Positions 37,471-46,429 of a DNA stretch of 64,000 bases are shown one piece after another (within the stretch, counting starts at the first letter, position 1; every line of letters begins with the position of its first letter). The DNA comes from Nocardioides sambongensis (GTDB taxonomy: Bacteria > Actinomycetota > Actinomycetes > Propionibacteriales > Nocardioidaceae). A program made the translations under genes and the position numbers. The DNA is taken from the NCBI RefSeq assembly GCF_006494815.1, contig NZ_CP041091.1:3052501-3116500 (forward strand), given 5' to 3'. Under the pieces are notes generated by a model that was given only the letters and a program-made list of their open reading frames with translations, was not told where the DNA came from and did no database searches.

Positions 37471-38217
37471 TCAGCGCAGCTTCTGGGTGCCGCCGTCGGC
37501 CATCAGGGTCTGGCCGGTCATGTAGCGACTGTCGTCGCTGGCCAGGAAGACCGCGATCGGGGCGATGTCCTCACGCGGGTCGCCCCAACGGCCCATCGGG
37601 TTCTTCGCCACCGTGCGCTCGTAGTCCTTCGGGAACGCCTCGGCCCAGGCGCGGACACCCTCCGTGGCCGCCACCGGGCAGATCGTGTTGACCCGGATGC
37701 CGTCTCGCGCCCACTCCGAGGCGACGGTGCGGCTCAGCCCCCGGATCGCCTCCTTCGCGGCCGCGTACGACGACTGCGTCGGCATCCCGTCCAGACCGGC
37801 ACCGGAGGCGAACGTGATCACCGACCCGCGGGTCTCCTTCAGGTGCGGGTGGGCCACCTGCAGGAAGTTCCAGGTCTGCAGCAGTCCGCTGCGCATCGCG
37901 ACGTCGAGGTCGTCCCGGCTCTGCTCGACGAAAGGCCTCTGCACCGATCCCTGGGCGCAGGTGACCAGGATCGAGACCGGGCCGAACCGCTCGACCGCGA
38001 CGCCGATCGCCTTCTCCGCGATCGCACGGTCGCCCACGTCGCCGCCGACGAACGCGGCGTCATCGCCGAGCTCGGCCGCCACCCGCTCGCCCTGCTCGAC
38101 CGCCCGGTCGACCAGCACGACCTTCGCCCCCTCGGCCAGGAACGCGTCGACCAGGGCGCGCCCGATCCCGCCGGCTCCACCGGTCACCACCGCCACGCGG
38201 TCCTGCAGTCGGGTCAT
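37471..38217 (-). CDS. Short-chain dehydrogenase/reductase
   Basis: 248 residues, classical SDR. TGGAGGIG (about 12-19) binds the cofactor and VVLVDRA at the second strand suggests NAD(H). SYAAAKEAIRG supplies the catalytic Tyr and Lys; the usual NNAG is replaced by TCAQG (VSILVTCAQG), a minor variation. The end MTGQTLMADGGTQ is typical. Neighbouring oxidoreductases suggest a catabolic role; substrate unknown. Confidence 0.85.
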   Translation of the reverse strand: MTRLQDRVAVVTGGAGGIGRALVDAFLAEGAKVVLVDRAVEQGERVAAELGDDAAFVGGDVGDRAIAEKAIGVAVERFGPVSILVTCAQGSVQRPFVEQSRDDLDVAMRSGLLQTWNFLQVAHPHLKETRGSVITFASGAGLDGMPTQSSYAAAKEAIRGLSRTVASEWARDGIRVNTICPVAATEGVRAWAEAFPKDYERTVAKNPMGRWGDPREDIAPIAVFLASDDSRYMTGQTLMADGGTQKLR

Positions 38218-38327
38218 CGGATCCTCCAGTCCAGGCGGCAGCGCCGCGTCGTCGCTCGCCGGTGCGCCGGCGTCGTGCCGGACCACCTTCGCGGCCGCGG
38301 GGCCCTGGAGCCCCTGTCCGCTCCCGG

Positions 38328-39074
38328 TCAGCGGGAGGCGTCGAACCAGTCCCACGCTTCGGGCTCGATCACGGCCAGCGGCGTGCGCAGGAGGCCGCCG
38401 GGCGGGCTCGGGCACGCCTGCGCGACGGTCACCGGGTCCGCCGCGCACCACGCCATCGTCACCACCAGTCCGTCCGCCCGGCCCACCCCGACGAACGCCC
38501 AGGCGCCGTGCACACCGGGCACACCGGCCCACTCCCGCACCGCCGCCGGCTCCACGGCCGGACTGCGTCGTACGTCGAGGACGATGCCCGCGTGCGGCAG
38601 CAGCGGTACGGCGCCCGCGCCGACCCGGACCCCGTCCGCGACCGCGCCGGCGACCGGCTCGAAGAAGCCGGTGAACCGCCGCCGCGTCCACTCCAGCTCA
38701 GGCCGCCGACCCACTTCGGCGGTGCGGGAGCCGAGCTCGAGCCACTCCTCGATCGCGGGCCGGGAGGGACGGGCGAACCAGTACATCGCCAGGTAGTGCG
38801 CGGCATCGAGGTCCGCGGCCAGCGGGTCGCCCTCGCTCGTCTCGGAGACCCCGGAGACCCGGCACCGCGGCGAGCGCACCCACCTCTCGCCGTGCCGGAC
38901 GCCGGGCAGCGCCCGGTTCTGTGGCAGGTGGTCGTACTGGTGCCAGGCGTTGTAGTCGGCGTGCCGCGACGGGTCGGTCACCTCCGGGAAGGAGAGGAAG
39001 ACCCGTCGCACGTCGGCCAGTCCGCGCAGCGTCCGGTCGGGGTCCGGCGCGGTCGGGTGGCTCACCGGCCCCAT
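38328..39074 (-). CDS. EthD-like/dimeric alpha-beta barrel protein, function unknown
   Basis: 248 residues from ATG 39074 (GTG 39065 possible). The pattern DYNAWHQYDHLPQNRALPGVRH resembles the EthD/Dabb motif NxWYDEHLPE...PG, and a second similar half (DVRRSPAVEPAAVREWAGVPG) suggests a duplicated ferredoxin-like fold. No cofactor motif. It is divergent from a luciferase-like oxidoreductase with a 70-bp gap, so shared regulation is likely. I do not recognise a specific function. Confidence 0.5.
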   Translation of the reverse strand: MGPVSHPTAPDPDRTLRGLADVRRVFLSFPEVTDPSRHADYNAWHQYDHLPQNRALPGVRHGERWVRSPRCRVSGVSETSEGDPLAADLDAAHYLAMYWFARPSRPAIEEWLELGSRTAEVGRRPELEWTRRRFTGFFEPVAGAVADGVRVGAGAVPLLPHAGIVLDVRRSPAVEPAAVREWAGVPGVHGAWAFVGVGRADGLVVTMAWCAADPVTVAQACPSPPGGLLRTPLAVIEPEAWDWFDASR

Positions 39075-39144
39075 CGTGCCGGGCCGGGCGTCCCGGGGCG
39101 TGGCGCCGGTGCCGGTCAGCGAGACGGCTGTCACAGTGAGCCGC

Positions 39145-40040
39145 ATGCGCCTGCCCGACATCGGACTGACCCTGCCCGTGATGGAGCCCGCGATCGCCCC
39201 GGCGACGCTGCGGACGTGGGCCGAGCAGATCGATGCCGGCCCGTTCGCCTCGCTGGCCTTCGGGGAGCGGATCGCCTTCGACAACCCGGACCTGCTCACC
39301 CTGCTGGGGCGGTGTCCGCCTGGACCACCCGGGTCCCGATCACCACCACCGTCGTGGTGCCGCAGCTGCACGACCCGGTGCTGCTGGCGAAGGCACTGGC
39401 CACCGCCGACCGGCTCTGCGACGGGCGACTGACGGTCGGGCTCGGTGTCGGCGGTCGCGAGGAGGACTATGCGGCGGTGGGCGCGGACTGGTCCACGCGC
39501 AGGATCGCCGACCTCGAGCACCGGGTCCGGACGATGCAGCGGGTCTGGGCCGGCGAGAACCTGACCGGGGCGACCCTGCCCGTCGGTCCCCCGCCGCACC
39601 GACCCGGGGGACCGTCGCTGCTGATCGGGAGCCACGGCCGCCGAACCGCGGCGAGCGCGGCGGGCTGGGCCGACGGGCTCGCCGGGATGAGCCTCGACCT
39701 GGACCTCGCGGCCACCGCCGAGCTGTTCGACGTCGCCCGCGAGGCCTGGTCGGCCGCGCGGCGGCCGGCGCCGCGACTGACCACGTCGTTCTGGTTCGCG
39801 CTCGCGGAGACCAGTGACGACCCACGCGGCCAGATCCACCGCCACCTGCGCCACTACATGAACTGGATCCCGCCCGAGTTCGTCGACGCGATGGCGCCGG
39901 CGTCCGGGTTCGCGGGCAGCGTCGACGAGTTGCGCGAGGTGCTGGCCGGCTTCGCCGAGATCGGCGCGGACGAGGTGCAGCTGATCCCCACCAGCGACGA
40001 CCCGCGACAGGTCGCGGTGCTCGCGGGCGCGCTCAGCTGA
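39145..40040 (+). CDS. LLM-class (luciferase-like) oxidoreductase, frame broken near 39308
   Basis: Flavin- or F420-dependent TIM-barrel enzyme. The first 55 codons (MRLPDIGLTLPVMEPAIAPA to NPDLLTLLG) end in a GGGG run at 39306-39309. The rest (VSAWTTRVPITTTVVVPQLH, LTVGLGVGGREEDYAAVGAD, GPSLLIGSHGRRTAASAAGWADG) is in the next frame to 40040. One added G joins them into about 298 residues. The GLGVGG loop and the C-terminal VDELREVLAGFAEIGADEVQ are typical of F420-type LLM proteins. Substrate unknown. Confidence 0.82.
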
Positions 40041-40069
40041 GGTAGCCGCGCCCACCACCGGTCACGGCC

Positions 40070-40855
40070 TCAGCGTGGCAGCTGCCCGTCGTCGACCTTC
40101 ACCACGGTGCCGGTGACCGCCTCGGAGGCCGGCGAGACCAGGTAGAGCAGCGTGCTGTCCAGCTGGGACGGCTCGCCGAACCGCTGCCGCGGCAGGGCCC
40201 CGGAGAAGTCGCCCATCCGCTCGACCATCCCGTCCATCATCTCCGAGCGGAACGTGCCCGGGGCGATCGCGTTCACGTTGATGTGGCGGCCCGCCCACTC
40301 CACCGCGAGGGCCTCGGTCATCCGGTTCACCGCTGCCTTGGTGGTGGCGTAGAGCGCGGCACCGCTGCCGATGGTGTGGAAGCCGGCCATCGAGGAGATG
40401 TTCACGATCCGCCCCGGGCTCTTCGCAGCGAGCAGCCGCCGGGCGACCTCGGTGGCGAGCAGCCACGGGCCGCGCAGGTTGGTCCCGATCACGGTGTCGA
40501 CGAACTCCACGCTCATCTTGTGCGCGAGCTGTGCGTCGGGCATCCCGGCGTTGTTGACCAGGATGGTCACCAGCCCCAGCGCCTCCTCGGCCGCGTCGAC
40601 CGCGTCGGTGATCGCCGCGGCGTCCGTCACGTCCAGCGGTACGGCGACAGCGACCCCACCGGCCGCCTCGATGTCGGCGACGAGCCGGTCGAGCCGGTCG
40701 GCGCGGCGGGCACAGACCGCGACCTTCGCCCCGGCCGCCGCCAGGGTGCGGGCGAACCGGTCGCCGAGCCCCGAGCTCGCCCCGGTGACCAGTGCCACCT
40801 GACCGCTCAGGTCCAGCGAGGCGTGCGGGGTGGGGTAGGTGTCCCCGGCGCTCAC
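40070..40855 (-). CDS. Short-chain dehydrogenase/reductase
   Basis: About 261 residues from a GTG that overlaps the stop of the LLM gene (GTGA), hence co-translated with it. TGASSGLG binds the cofactor; VNNAGMPDAQ, the Ser in NISSMAGF, and YATTKAAVNRM (Tyr/Lys) are all present. CARRAD at the second strand suggests NADP(H). Pairing of an SDR with an F420-type oxidoreductase suggests successive redox steps on one substrate. Confidence 0.87.
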   Translation of the reverse strand: MSAGDTYPTPHASLDLSGQVALVTGASSGLGDRFARTLAAAGAKVAVCARRADRLDRLVADIEAAGGVAVAVPLDVTDAAAITDAVDAAEEALGLVTILVNNAGMPDAQLAHKMSVEFVDTVIGTNLRGPWLLATEVARRLLAAKSPGRIVNISSMAGFHTIGSGAALYATTKAAVNRMTEALAVEWAGRHINVNAIAPGTFRSEMMDGMVERMGDFSGALPRQRFGEPSQLDSTLLYLVSPASEAVTGTVVKVDDGQLPR

Positions 40856-41928
40856 GCCGACGCCCCCGCGGACGTGGCGGCGCGCTCGGCGATCAGCTCG
40901 GAGAGCCGGCGCACCTGGGCGATCCGGTCCGCCGGGTCGGCGGCGACCGGGTTGATCAGCAGGGTGCGCACCCCGGCCTCGTCCAGCTCGGCCAGCTTGC
41001 GGCGGATCACGTCCTCGGAGCCGATCAGGGCCACCGAGTCGACCAGGTCGTCGGGGACCGCCGCGGCAGCCTCGGCCTTCCGGCCGTCCAGGTAGAGGTC
41101 CTGGATCTCCTTCGCTTCCGTCTGGTAGCCGTAGCGGCAGGCCAGTGCGTTGTAGAAGTTCTTGCCACGCGCGCCCATCCCGCCGATGTAGAGCGCGAGC
41201 TGGTTGCGGACCGCGCCGACCGCCTCCGGGGTCGCCTCCCCGAGCAGGAAGCTGGTCTGCAGCTGGATGTCCAGCTCTCCGAGCGCGGGGTCGCGGCGGG
41301 CGAAGCCGGCCTCCAGCGACTCCCCCCAGGCGGCGCGGAACTTCTGCGGGTGGAAGAAGATCGGCTGCCAGCCGTTCGCGATCTCGGCGACCATGGCCAC
41401 GTTCTTCTCCCCCAGCGCCGCGATCGAGACCGGGATGTCGGCGCGGACCGGGTGGTTGATCAGCTTCAGTGGCTTGCCCAGCCCCGAGCCGCCGTCCTCC
41501 TTGGTCAGCGGCACCTTGTAGTGCTTGCCCTCGTGCACGACCGGCTCGCGTCGCCACACCTGGCGGCAGATCTCGACCACCTCGCGGGTGCGACCGAGCG
41601 GGGCGTCGTACGGGACGCCGTGGAAGCCCTCCACCACCTGCGGGCCGGAGGCACCGAGGCCCAGCACGAACCGGCCGCCGGAGACGTAGTCCAGGCCGGC
41701 CGCCGTCATCGCGGTCAGCGTGGGGGTGCGCGAGTAGATCTGCAGGATCGTGCTCATCAGCGCTGCCCGCTCGGTGCGGGCCGCCAGGTAGCCCAGCGCG
41801 CTGACCGCGTCGAAGGAGTAGGCCTCCGGCATCCCGACCAGCTCCAGCCCGGCGCGCTCGTAGTCCTGCACCAGCTCGACCGTCTCGCCGAACTCCCCGG
41901 CGTAGTTGATGATCATGCCCAGTCGCAT
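40852..41928 (-). CDS. LLM-class F420-dependent oxidoreductase
   Basis: About 358 residues from ATG 41928 (MRLGMIINYAGEFGETVELV), chosen because AAGGTGGGA lies just upstream; a GTG at 41949 is possible. LLM signatures: YSFDAVSALGYLAARTERA, GRFVLGLGASGPQVVEGFHG, IPVSIAALGEKNVAMVAEIANGW (split here by the protein's own spacing). The set resembles F420-dependent enzymes such as methylene-H4MPT reductase homologues. It leads a two-gene transcript with the SDR. Confidence 0.87.
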   Translation of the reverse strand: MRLGMIINYAGEFGETVELVQDYERAGLELVGMPEAYSFDAVSALGYLAARTERAALMSTILQIYSRTPTLTAMTAAGLDYVSGGRFVLGLGASGPQVVEGFHGVPYDAPLGRTREVVEICRQVWRREPVVHEGKHYKVPLTKEDGGSGLGKPLKLINHPVRADIPVSIAALGEKNVAMVAEIANGWQPIFFHPQKFRAAWGESLEAGFARRDPALGELDIQLQTSFLLGEATPEAVGAVRNQLALYIGGMGARGKNFYNALACRYGYQTEAKEIQDLYLDGRKAEAAAAVPDDLVDSVALIGSEDVIRRKLAELDEAGVRTLLINPVAADPADRIAQVRRLSELIAERAATSAGASA

Positions 41929-41967
41929 GCGTCCCACCTTCCCCGTCACTGACCCGTCCCGGACACC

Positions 41968-44025
41968 CTAGGAGACCGCGGAACGTGGGAGCAGCGGCAG
42001 ATCGATCGGGTTGTCGATCCGCTCCACCACCACCCGGCGGGCCACGGCGGCGACCGCGGACCCCACCTCGGCGACATCGTCGGGCGGGGTGTCCAGCCGC
42101 TCCATGATCCACTCGACGAGCGCGTCGCGGACCCGTTCGATGGTCGCCCGTCCGGTCTCGGTCAGCACCAGGTCGTCCATCCTCCCGTCCAGGTAGCCCT
42201 CATCGAGGAGTCGCTCGAAGAGCGGCGAGAGGGCACCGGCCGGCATCCGCCGCGAGTGGGCGATGATCGCGAGGTCGGCCGGACGGCCGGCCTCGGTGAG
42301 CCCGTAGACCTGGGCCAGCCCCCACGCCCAGCCCGCCGGCACCGGGACCCGGTCCGACTCCAGCACCTCGATCATCCGGTCCTTCCCGCGTCCGTAGAGG
42401 ACCGTGGTCACCTGGCGCGCGAGCAGGTCCGCGCTCGGCTGCGCCTCCGGTGCGGCGAAGGCCTGACCCATGTCGTTGGCCTCGGGGGCGAGGCTGTCGG
42501 CGAGCTTCACCTGCGGCAGCAGGAGGGCGAGGACGAAGGCGATCAGCGCCACCGGGGCGGCGTAGAGGAAGACCGCGCCGAGCGCCTCGGCGTACGCCTC
42601 GACGATGGGGCGGATCACCTGGTCGCCGAGGGCGTGCAGCGCGGCGGGGGTGCTGACCTGGTCGGGAGGGACGCCGGCCTCCCGCAGGGCCGCGGGCATC
42701 CGGTCGGTCAGGAAGTTGGTGTAGAGGGTGCCGAAGATCGCGGTGCCGAAGGCGCCGCCCATGGTCCGGAAGAAGGTGACCCCGGAGGTCGCGACACCGA
42801 GGTCGGCGTAGGGCACGGAGCCCTGCACGATGATGGTGAGCACCTGCATGCTGAGCCCGATGCCGAGCCCGAGGACGAACAGGTAGGCGTCGGTCACCCA
42901 CTTCGAGGTGTCCGGGTCCATGGTGGAGAGCAGCACCAGGCCGACCGCCATCACCAGGGTGCCGACCACCGGGAAGATCTTGTAGCGGCCGGTCCGGCCG
43001 ACGACGTTGCCGGCGGTGATCGAGGTGGTCATCAGCCCGACCACCATCGGCAGCATCGAGAGGCCCGACACGGTGGCGCTCTCACCGAGCACGTACTGGA
43101 AGAACGTCGGCAGGAACGTCATCGCGCCCATCATCGTGAAGCCCACGACGAAGCTCAGCGCGCTGCAGTAGGCGAAGACCTTCGAGCCGAACAGACGCAT
43201 CGGCAGGATCGGCTCGACCGCCCGCAGCTCGATCAGCACGAAGCCGGTGAGGACCACGACGCCGAGCACGAAGAGCCCGATGATCTGCCAGGAGCCCCAC
43301 GGATACTCGGTGCCGCCCCAGCTGGTCGCCAGCACCAGGGCCCCCGCCCCGACGGAGACCGCGAGCATGCCGGGGAAGTCGATCCGCGGCCGGCGGACGG
43401 GGGTGCTGTGCGGGATCGTGCGCCCGGCCACGATGATCACCAGGATCGCCAGCGGGACGTTGATGTAGAAGCACCACCGCCAGCTCAGGTTGTCGGTGAA
43501 GAGGCCGCCGAGGAACGGCCCGATCACCGTGGCCACCCCGAAGACCGCACCGAGCGCACCCTGGAACTTGCCGCGCTCGCGCAGCGGGATGATGTCGGCG
43601 ATCAGCGCCATCGCGGTCACCGTCAGGCCACCCGCCCCCAGGCCCTGGATCGCCCGGGAGACGATCAGCCACGCCATCCCCGGCGCCGCGCCGCACAGCG
43701 CGGACCCGACGATGAAGACGACCACGCTGACCTGGAACATCGTCTTCCGGCCGAACTGGTCGCCCAGCTTGCCGACCACCGCGGTCACCGCCGTCTGGGC
43801 CAGCAGGTAGGCGGTGACCACCCACGCCATGTGGTTGCCGCCGCCGAGGTCGCCCACGATCGTCGGCAGCGCCGTCGCGACGATGGTCCCGTCGAGCGCG
43901 GCGAGCAGCATCCCGAGCGCGATCGTGGAGAACGCGATGGTGCGTGCCCGACCCGACAACGTGCGCCCGACCTCCGGCGGCGGAGGGGCCGGTGCTCCGG
44001 CGGGCTCGGCGAGCGTGGTGGACAT
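41968..44025 (-). CDS. DHA2-family MFS exporter with C-terminal winged-helix-like domain
   Basis: 685 residues. The first ~480 form a 14-helix drug/proton antiporter of the EmrB/QacA type: ALDGTIVATALPTIVGDLGG near the start (motif D1), LGDQFGRKTMFQ (motif A), FLGGLFTDNLSWRWCFYINV (motif C region). After the last helix the protein continues for ~180 residues; that part (VYGLTEAGRPADLAIIAHSR, LFERLLDEGYLDGRMDDLVL) looks like a PadR/MarR winged helix. GGAGG precedes the ATG. Probable efflux of toxic compounds with a built-in cytoplasmic sensing or DNA-binding domain. Confidence 0.87.
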   Translation of the reverse strand: MSTTLAEPAGAPAPPPPEVGRTLSGRARTIAFSTIALGMLLAALDGTIVATALPTIVGDLGGGNHMAWVVTAYLLAQTAVTAVVGKLGDQFGRKTMFQVSVVVFIVGSALCGAAPGMAWLIVSRAIQGLGAGGLTVTAMALIADIIPLRERGKFQGALGAVFGVATVIGPFLGGLFTDNLSWRWCFYINVPLAILVIIVAGRTIPHSTPVRRPRIDFPGMLAVSVGAGALVLATSWGGTEYPWGSWQIIGLFVLGVVVLTGFVLIELRAVEPILPMRLFGSKVFAYCSALSFVVGFTMMGAMTFLPTFFQYVLGESATVSGLSMLPMVVGLMTTSITAGNVVGRTGRYKIFPVVGTLVMAVGLVLLSTMDPDTSKWVTDAYLFVLGLGIGLSMQVLTIIVQGSVPYADLGVATSGVTFFRTMGGAFGTAIFGTLYTNFLTDRMPAALREAGVPPDQVSTPAALHALGDQVIRPIVEAYAEALGAVFLYAAPVALIAFVLALLLPQVKLADSLAPEANDMGQAFAAPEAQPSADLLARQVTTVLYGRGKDRMIEVLESDRVPVPAGWAWGLAQVYGLTEAGRPADLAIIAHSRRMPAGALSPLFERLLDEGYLDGRMDDLVLTETGRATIERVRDALVEWIMERLDTPPDDVAEVGSAVAAVARRVVVERIDNPIDLPLLPRSAVS

Positions 44026-44146
44026 CGCACCTCCAGCGAGATCGGTTGCTCGCAGTCTCTTCGCCCGCGCGGGTCCTGGGAAGGTCTTGCCCGCCCCAGA
44101 TTCCTGCAGTTCCCGCGCCGGGGCCGCCGGATACTAATCTTGGGCC

Positions 44147-44793
44147 ATGTCCTCGCAGGTACCCCCGGTGCGTGTCGCCGTCGTCAACGACTACGAGATC
44201 GTGGTGGCCGGCGTCGCCGCGGTGCTGGCGCGGTATCCGGACCGGATCGACGTAGTCGAGCTGGACAGCGGGATGCCGGTCGCCAGCGACGTCGACGTGA
44301 TCCTCTACGACACCTTCGGCCAGGCCCAGGGGGACGCCCTCGACGTGACCGCGCTCGTCCGCGACTCGGCCAAGCTGCTGATCTTCAGCTGGAACGTCGA
44401 CGAGGACCTGGTACGACGCGCGCTCGACCTCGGCGCGTGCGGCTATGTCCCGAAGGGATCTCGGCCGACGGTCTCGTCGACGCGATCGAGAGGGTGCACG
44501 CCGGTCAGCTCGTCTCGCCGGAGCCGGAGTTCGCCGACGACCGGTTCGGACGCTGGCCGGGAGAGGACATCGGGCTGAGCCCCCGCGAGGCCGAGGTGAT
44601 GGCGCTGATCTGTCAGGGTCTGACCAACCAGGAGATCGGCGAACGCGCGTTCATCGGGGTCAACACCGTGAAGACCTACGTGCGGACGCTCTACCGCAAG
44701 GTCGGCGTGACCAACCGGGCGCAGGCGGTGCTCTGGGGGGTCGAGCACGGCTTCCAGCCCGATCACACCCGACACACCCTCAACGGAGCCTGA
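44147..44793 (+). CDS. LuxR-type response regulator A, frame broken near 44456
   Basis: The receiver (VRVAVVNDYEIVVAGVAAVL; DVDVILYDTFG with a plausible phospho-Asp; GACGYVPKG with the conserved Lys) is in one frame, and the LuxR helix-turn-helix (LSPREAEVMALIC, NQEIGERAFIGVNTVKTYV) is in another. One added G in the GGG run at 44455-44457 joins them into 215 residues, exactly the size of the next gene's product. The two are tandem paralogues. A partner histidine kinase is not in the window. Confidence 0.83.
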
Positions 44794-44854
44794 CTTCACC
44801 CCAATGGGGGAGCCGTCAGGGGCAGCCGGGAGTCACCCCGAGCACTAGTTTTCG

Positions 44855-45502
44855 GTGGTGTCCTCACCGCCCCCGGTCCACGTGGCCATCGTCGACGCCT
44901 ACGCCATCGCGCGCCTCGGACTGTCCGCCGCCTTGGCCCCGTTCGAGGAGCGGGTCCGGCTGGTGCCGAGCACGGCCGACGAGCAGCCCGCCGGACAGCC
45001 GTTGGACGTGGTCCTCTACGAGCCGATCGGGCTCCGGGCCGACCAGCAGGAGCAGGTGCGGACACTGGCCGAGCGGCACCGGGTGCCGGCCACCGTGTAC
45101 TCCTGGCGTGCGGTCATCGGCCGCAGCGACGCGGCGCCGCCGATCCGCCTCTCCAAGCGTCTGGCGCCGCCCGAGCTGGTCGAGGTGCTGGTGCAACTGG
45201 GCACCGCGCACCGACGGGCCCGGGTCGAGGCCGAGCTCCGGGGCGGGGACTCGCCGATGACGCTGGAGGACCAGGTCCAGGTGGCCTACGACCTCTCGGC
45301 GCGCGAGTTCGAGGTGCTCCGCCTGGTCGCGGCGGGGCTGTCCAACCAGGAGATCTGTGCCCGGCTCTTCCTCAGCGTGAACTCGGTGAAGACCTACCTG
45401 CGCACCGGCTATCGCAAGATCGGTGCCGACCGCCGCACCCAGGCGGTGGCCTGGGTGCTCGAGCACGGCCTCGAGATCGAGGTCGACGAGCCCACCGGCT
45501 GA
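44855..45502 (+). CDS. LuxR-type response regulator B with degenerate receiver
   Basis: 215 residues (GTG start at 44855; GTG 44858 possible). The receiver-like N-terminus (VHVAIVDAYAIARLGLSAAL) lacks the acidic pair and has Glu in place of the phospho-acceptor (LDVVLYEPIG), so it is unlikely to be phosphorylated normally and may be locked or ligand-controlled. The C-terminal HTH is intact (LSAREFEVLRLVAAGLSNQE, then VNSVKTYLRTGYRKIG). It lies 61 bp downstream of regulator A and converges on the sigma-factor gene. Confidence 0.88.
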   Translation: MVSSPPPVHVAIVDAYAIARLGLSAALAPFEERVRLVPSTADEQPAGQPLDVVLYEPIGLRADQQEQVRTLAERHRVPATVYSWRAVIGRSDAAPPIRLSKRLAPPELVEVLVQLGTAHRRARVEAELRGGDSPMTLEDQVQVAYDLSAREFEVLRLVAAGLSNQEICARLFLSVNSVKTYLRTGYRKIGADRRTQAVAWVLEHGLEIEVDEPTG

Positions 45503-45522
45503 CCGGGGGGAACGAACGGGCC

Positions 45523-46326
45523 TCACGCGGCGGCCGGTGTCTCGCCGACGAGCTGACCGCGCATCCGCCGGAGCAGGGCCGTGATGAGCCGGGACACCTG
45601 GGTCTGGGTGACCCCGATCCGGCGTCCGATCTCCGCCTGGGTGACCCCGTGGTGGAGCCAGAGCTCGAGGATCATCCGCTCCCGGTCGTCGAGCGTGCGT
45701 AGCACCGGCCCCAGCACCACGCGGGCCTCCGCGGAGCGGTAGCCGGGGTCGGGCTCGCCGATCAGGCCGACCAGTCCCGGCGCGTCGTCGTCCCCGTGCG
45801 GGTCCGGTGCGTCGAGCGAGCTGGGCTGGAAGCACCCGTTCGCGGACATCGCCCGGCGGACCTCGCTCTCCGGCTCCCCGAGCTCGGCGGCGAGCTCGGC
45901 GAGCTCGGGCTCGCGTCCGAGCACGTGCGTGAGCTCTTCCTGGGCATGCACGATCCGGGGCTGCAGCTCCTGCACCGAGCGCGGCGGCCGCACCATCCAT
46001 CCGGCGTCGCGGAACCAGCGCCGCACCTCGCCGCGGACGGTGGGGACCGCGTAGCCCAGGAAGCTGCCGCCGCGGTCGGGATCGAAGTTCTGCACCGCCT
46101 TGACCAGGCCGAGGTAGGCGACCTGGGTCAGGTCGTCGACAGCCAGGCCACGGTGCTCGAAGCGCCGCGCGATGGAGCGCGCCACCGGCATGTTCAGCCG
46201 GATGATCTCCTCGTCGATCGCGTGCGCGTCCGAGGCCGTTCGACGTAGCGCGAAGAGCGCGTCGGTCCTCTCGTCGCGCTCCGTACGGTTCCGTGCCACG
46301 TCGTCGCCGTCGTGGTGAACGGTCAC
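45523..46326 (-). CDS. SigF/SigB-family RNA polymerase sigma factor
   Basis: 267 residues from a GTG with GGAGGAGG about 10 nt upstream. Region 2 (NMPVARSIARRFEHRGLAVD, DLTQVAYLGLVKAVQNFDPD) and region 3-4 (ILELWLHHGVTQAEIGRRIG, VTQTQVSRLITALLRRMRGQ) match the SigF group of stress and development sigma factors. No anti-sigma kinase or antagonist gene is beside it, which is unusual for this group. Downstream promoters probably use GTTT-N15-17-GGGTA-like sequences; two GGGTAC elements lie in the adjacent divergent gap. Confidence 0.9.
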   Translation of the reverse strand: MTVHHDGDDVARNRTERDERTDALFALRRTASDAHAIDEEIIRLNMPVARSIARRFEHRGLAVDDLTQVAYLGLVKAVQNFDPDRGGSFLGYAVPTVRGEVRRWFRDAGWMVRPPRSVQELQPRIVHAQEELTHVLGREPELAELAAELGEPESEVRRAMSANGCFQPSSLDAPDPHGDDDAPGLVGLIGEPDPGYRSAEARVVLGPVLRTLDDRERMILELWLHHGVTQAEIGRRIGVTQTQVSRLITALLRRMRGQLVGETPAAA

Positions 46327-46406
46327 GGTTGGTCGCCTCCTCCAAGAGTGGGCGCGGCGGTATCACCACGCACCTCCACCCTGCCGATCCCGACGGGAGG
46401 TCCACA

Positions 46407-46422
46407 CCACCCCGAAGGGTGG
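46407..46422 (-). terminator. UUCG-tetraloop hairpin after the methyltransferase gene
   Basis: On the minus strand CCACCC-TTCG-GGGTGG forms a compact hairpin with a cUUCGg tetraloop, 8 bp past the methyltransferase stop (46430) and 80 bp before the sigma-factor start. It probably ends the methyltransferase transcript or limits read-through into the sigma gene. Confidence 0.65.
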
Positions 46423-46429
46423 AAAGCGA

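Noticed and set aside
3534..44793. Programmed frameshifting in the six broken genes
   Set aside because: Breaks occur in unrelated housekeeping and regulatory genes at different places, with simple G/C runs and no conserved slip site plus pseudoknot pattern; error is simpler.
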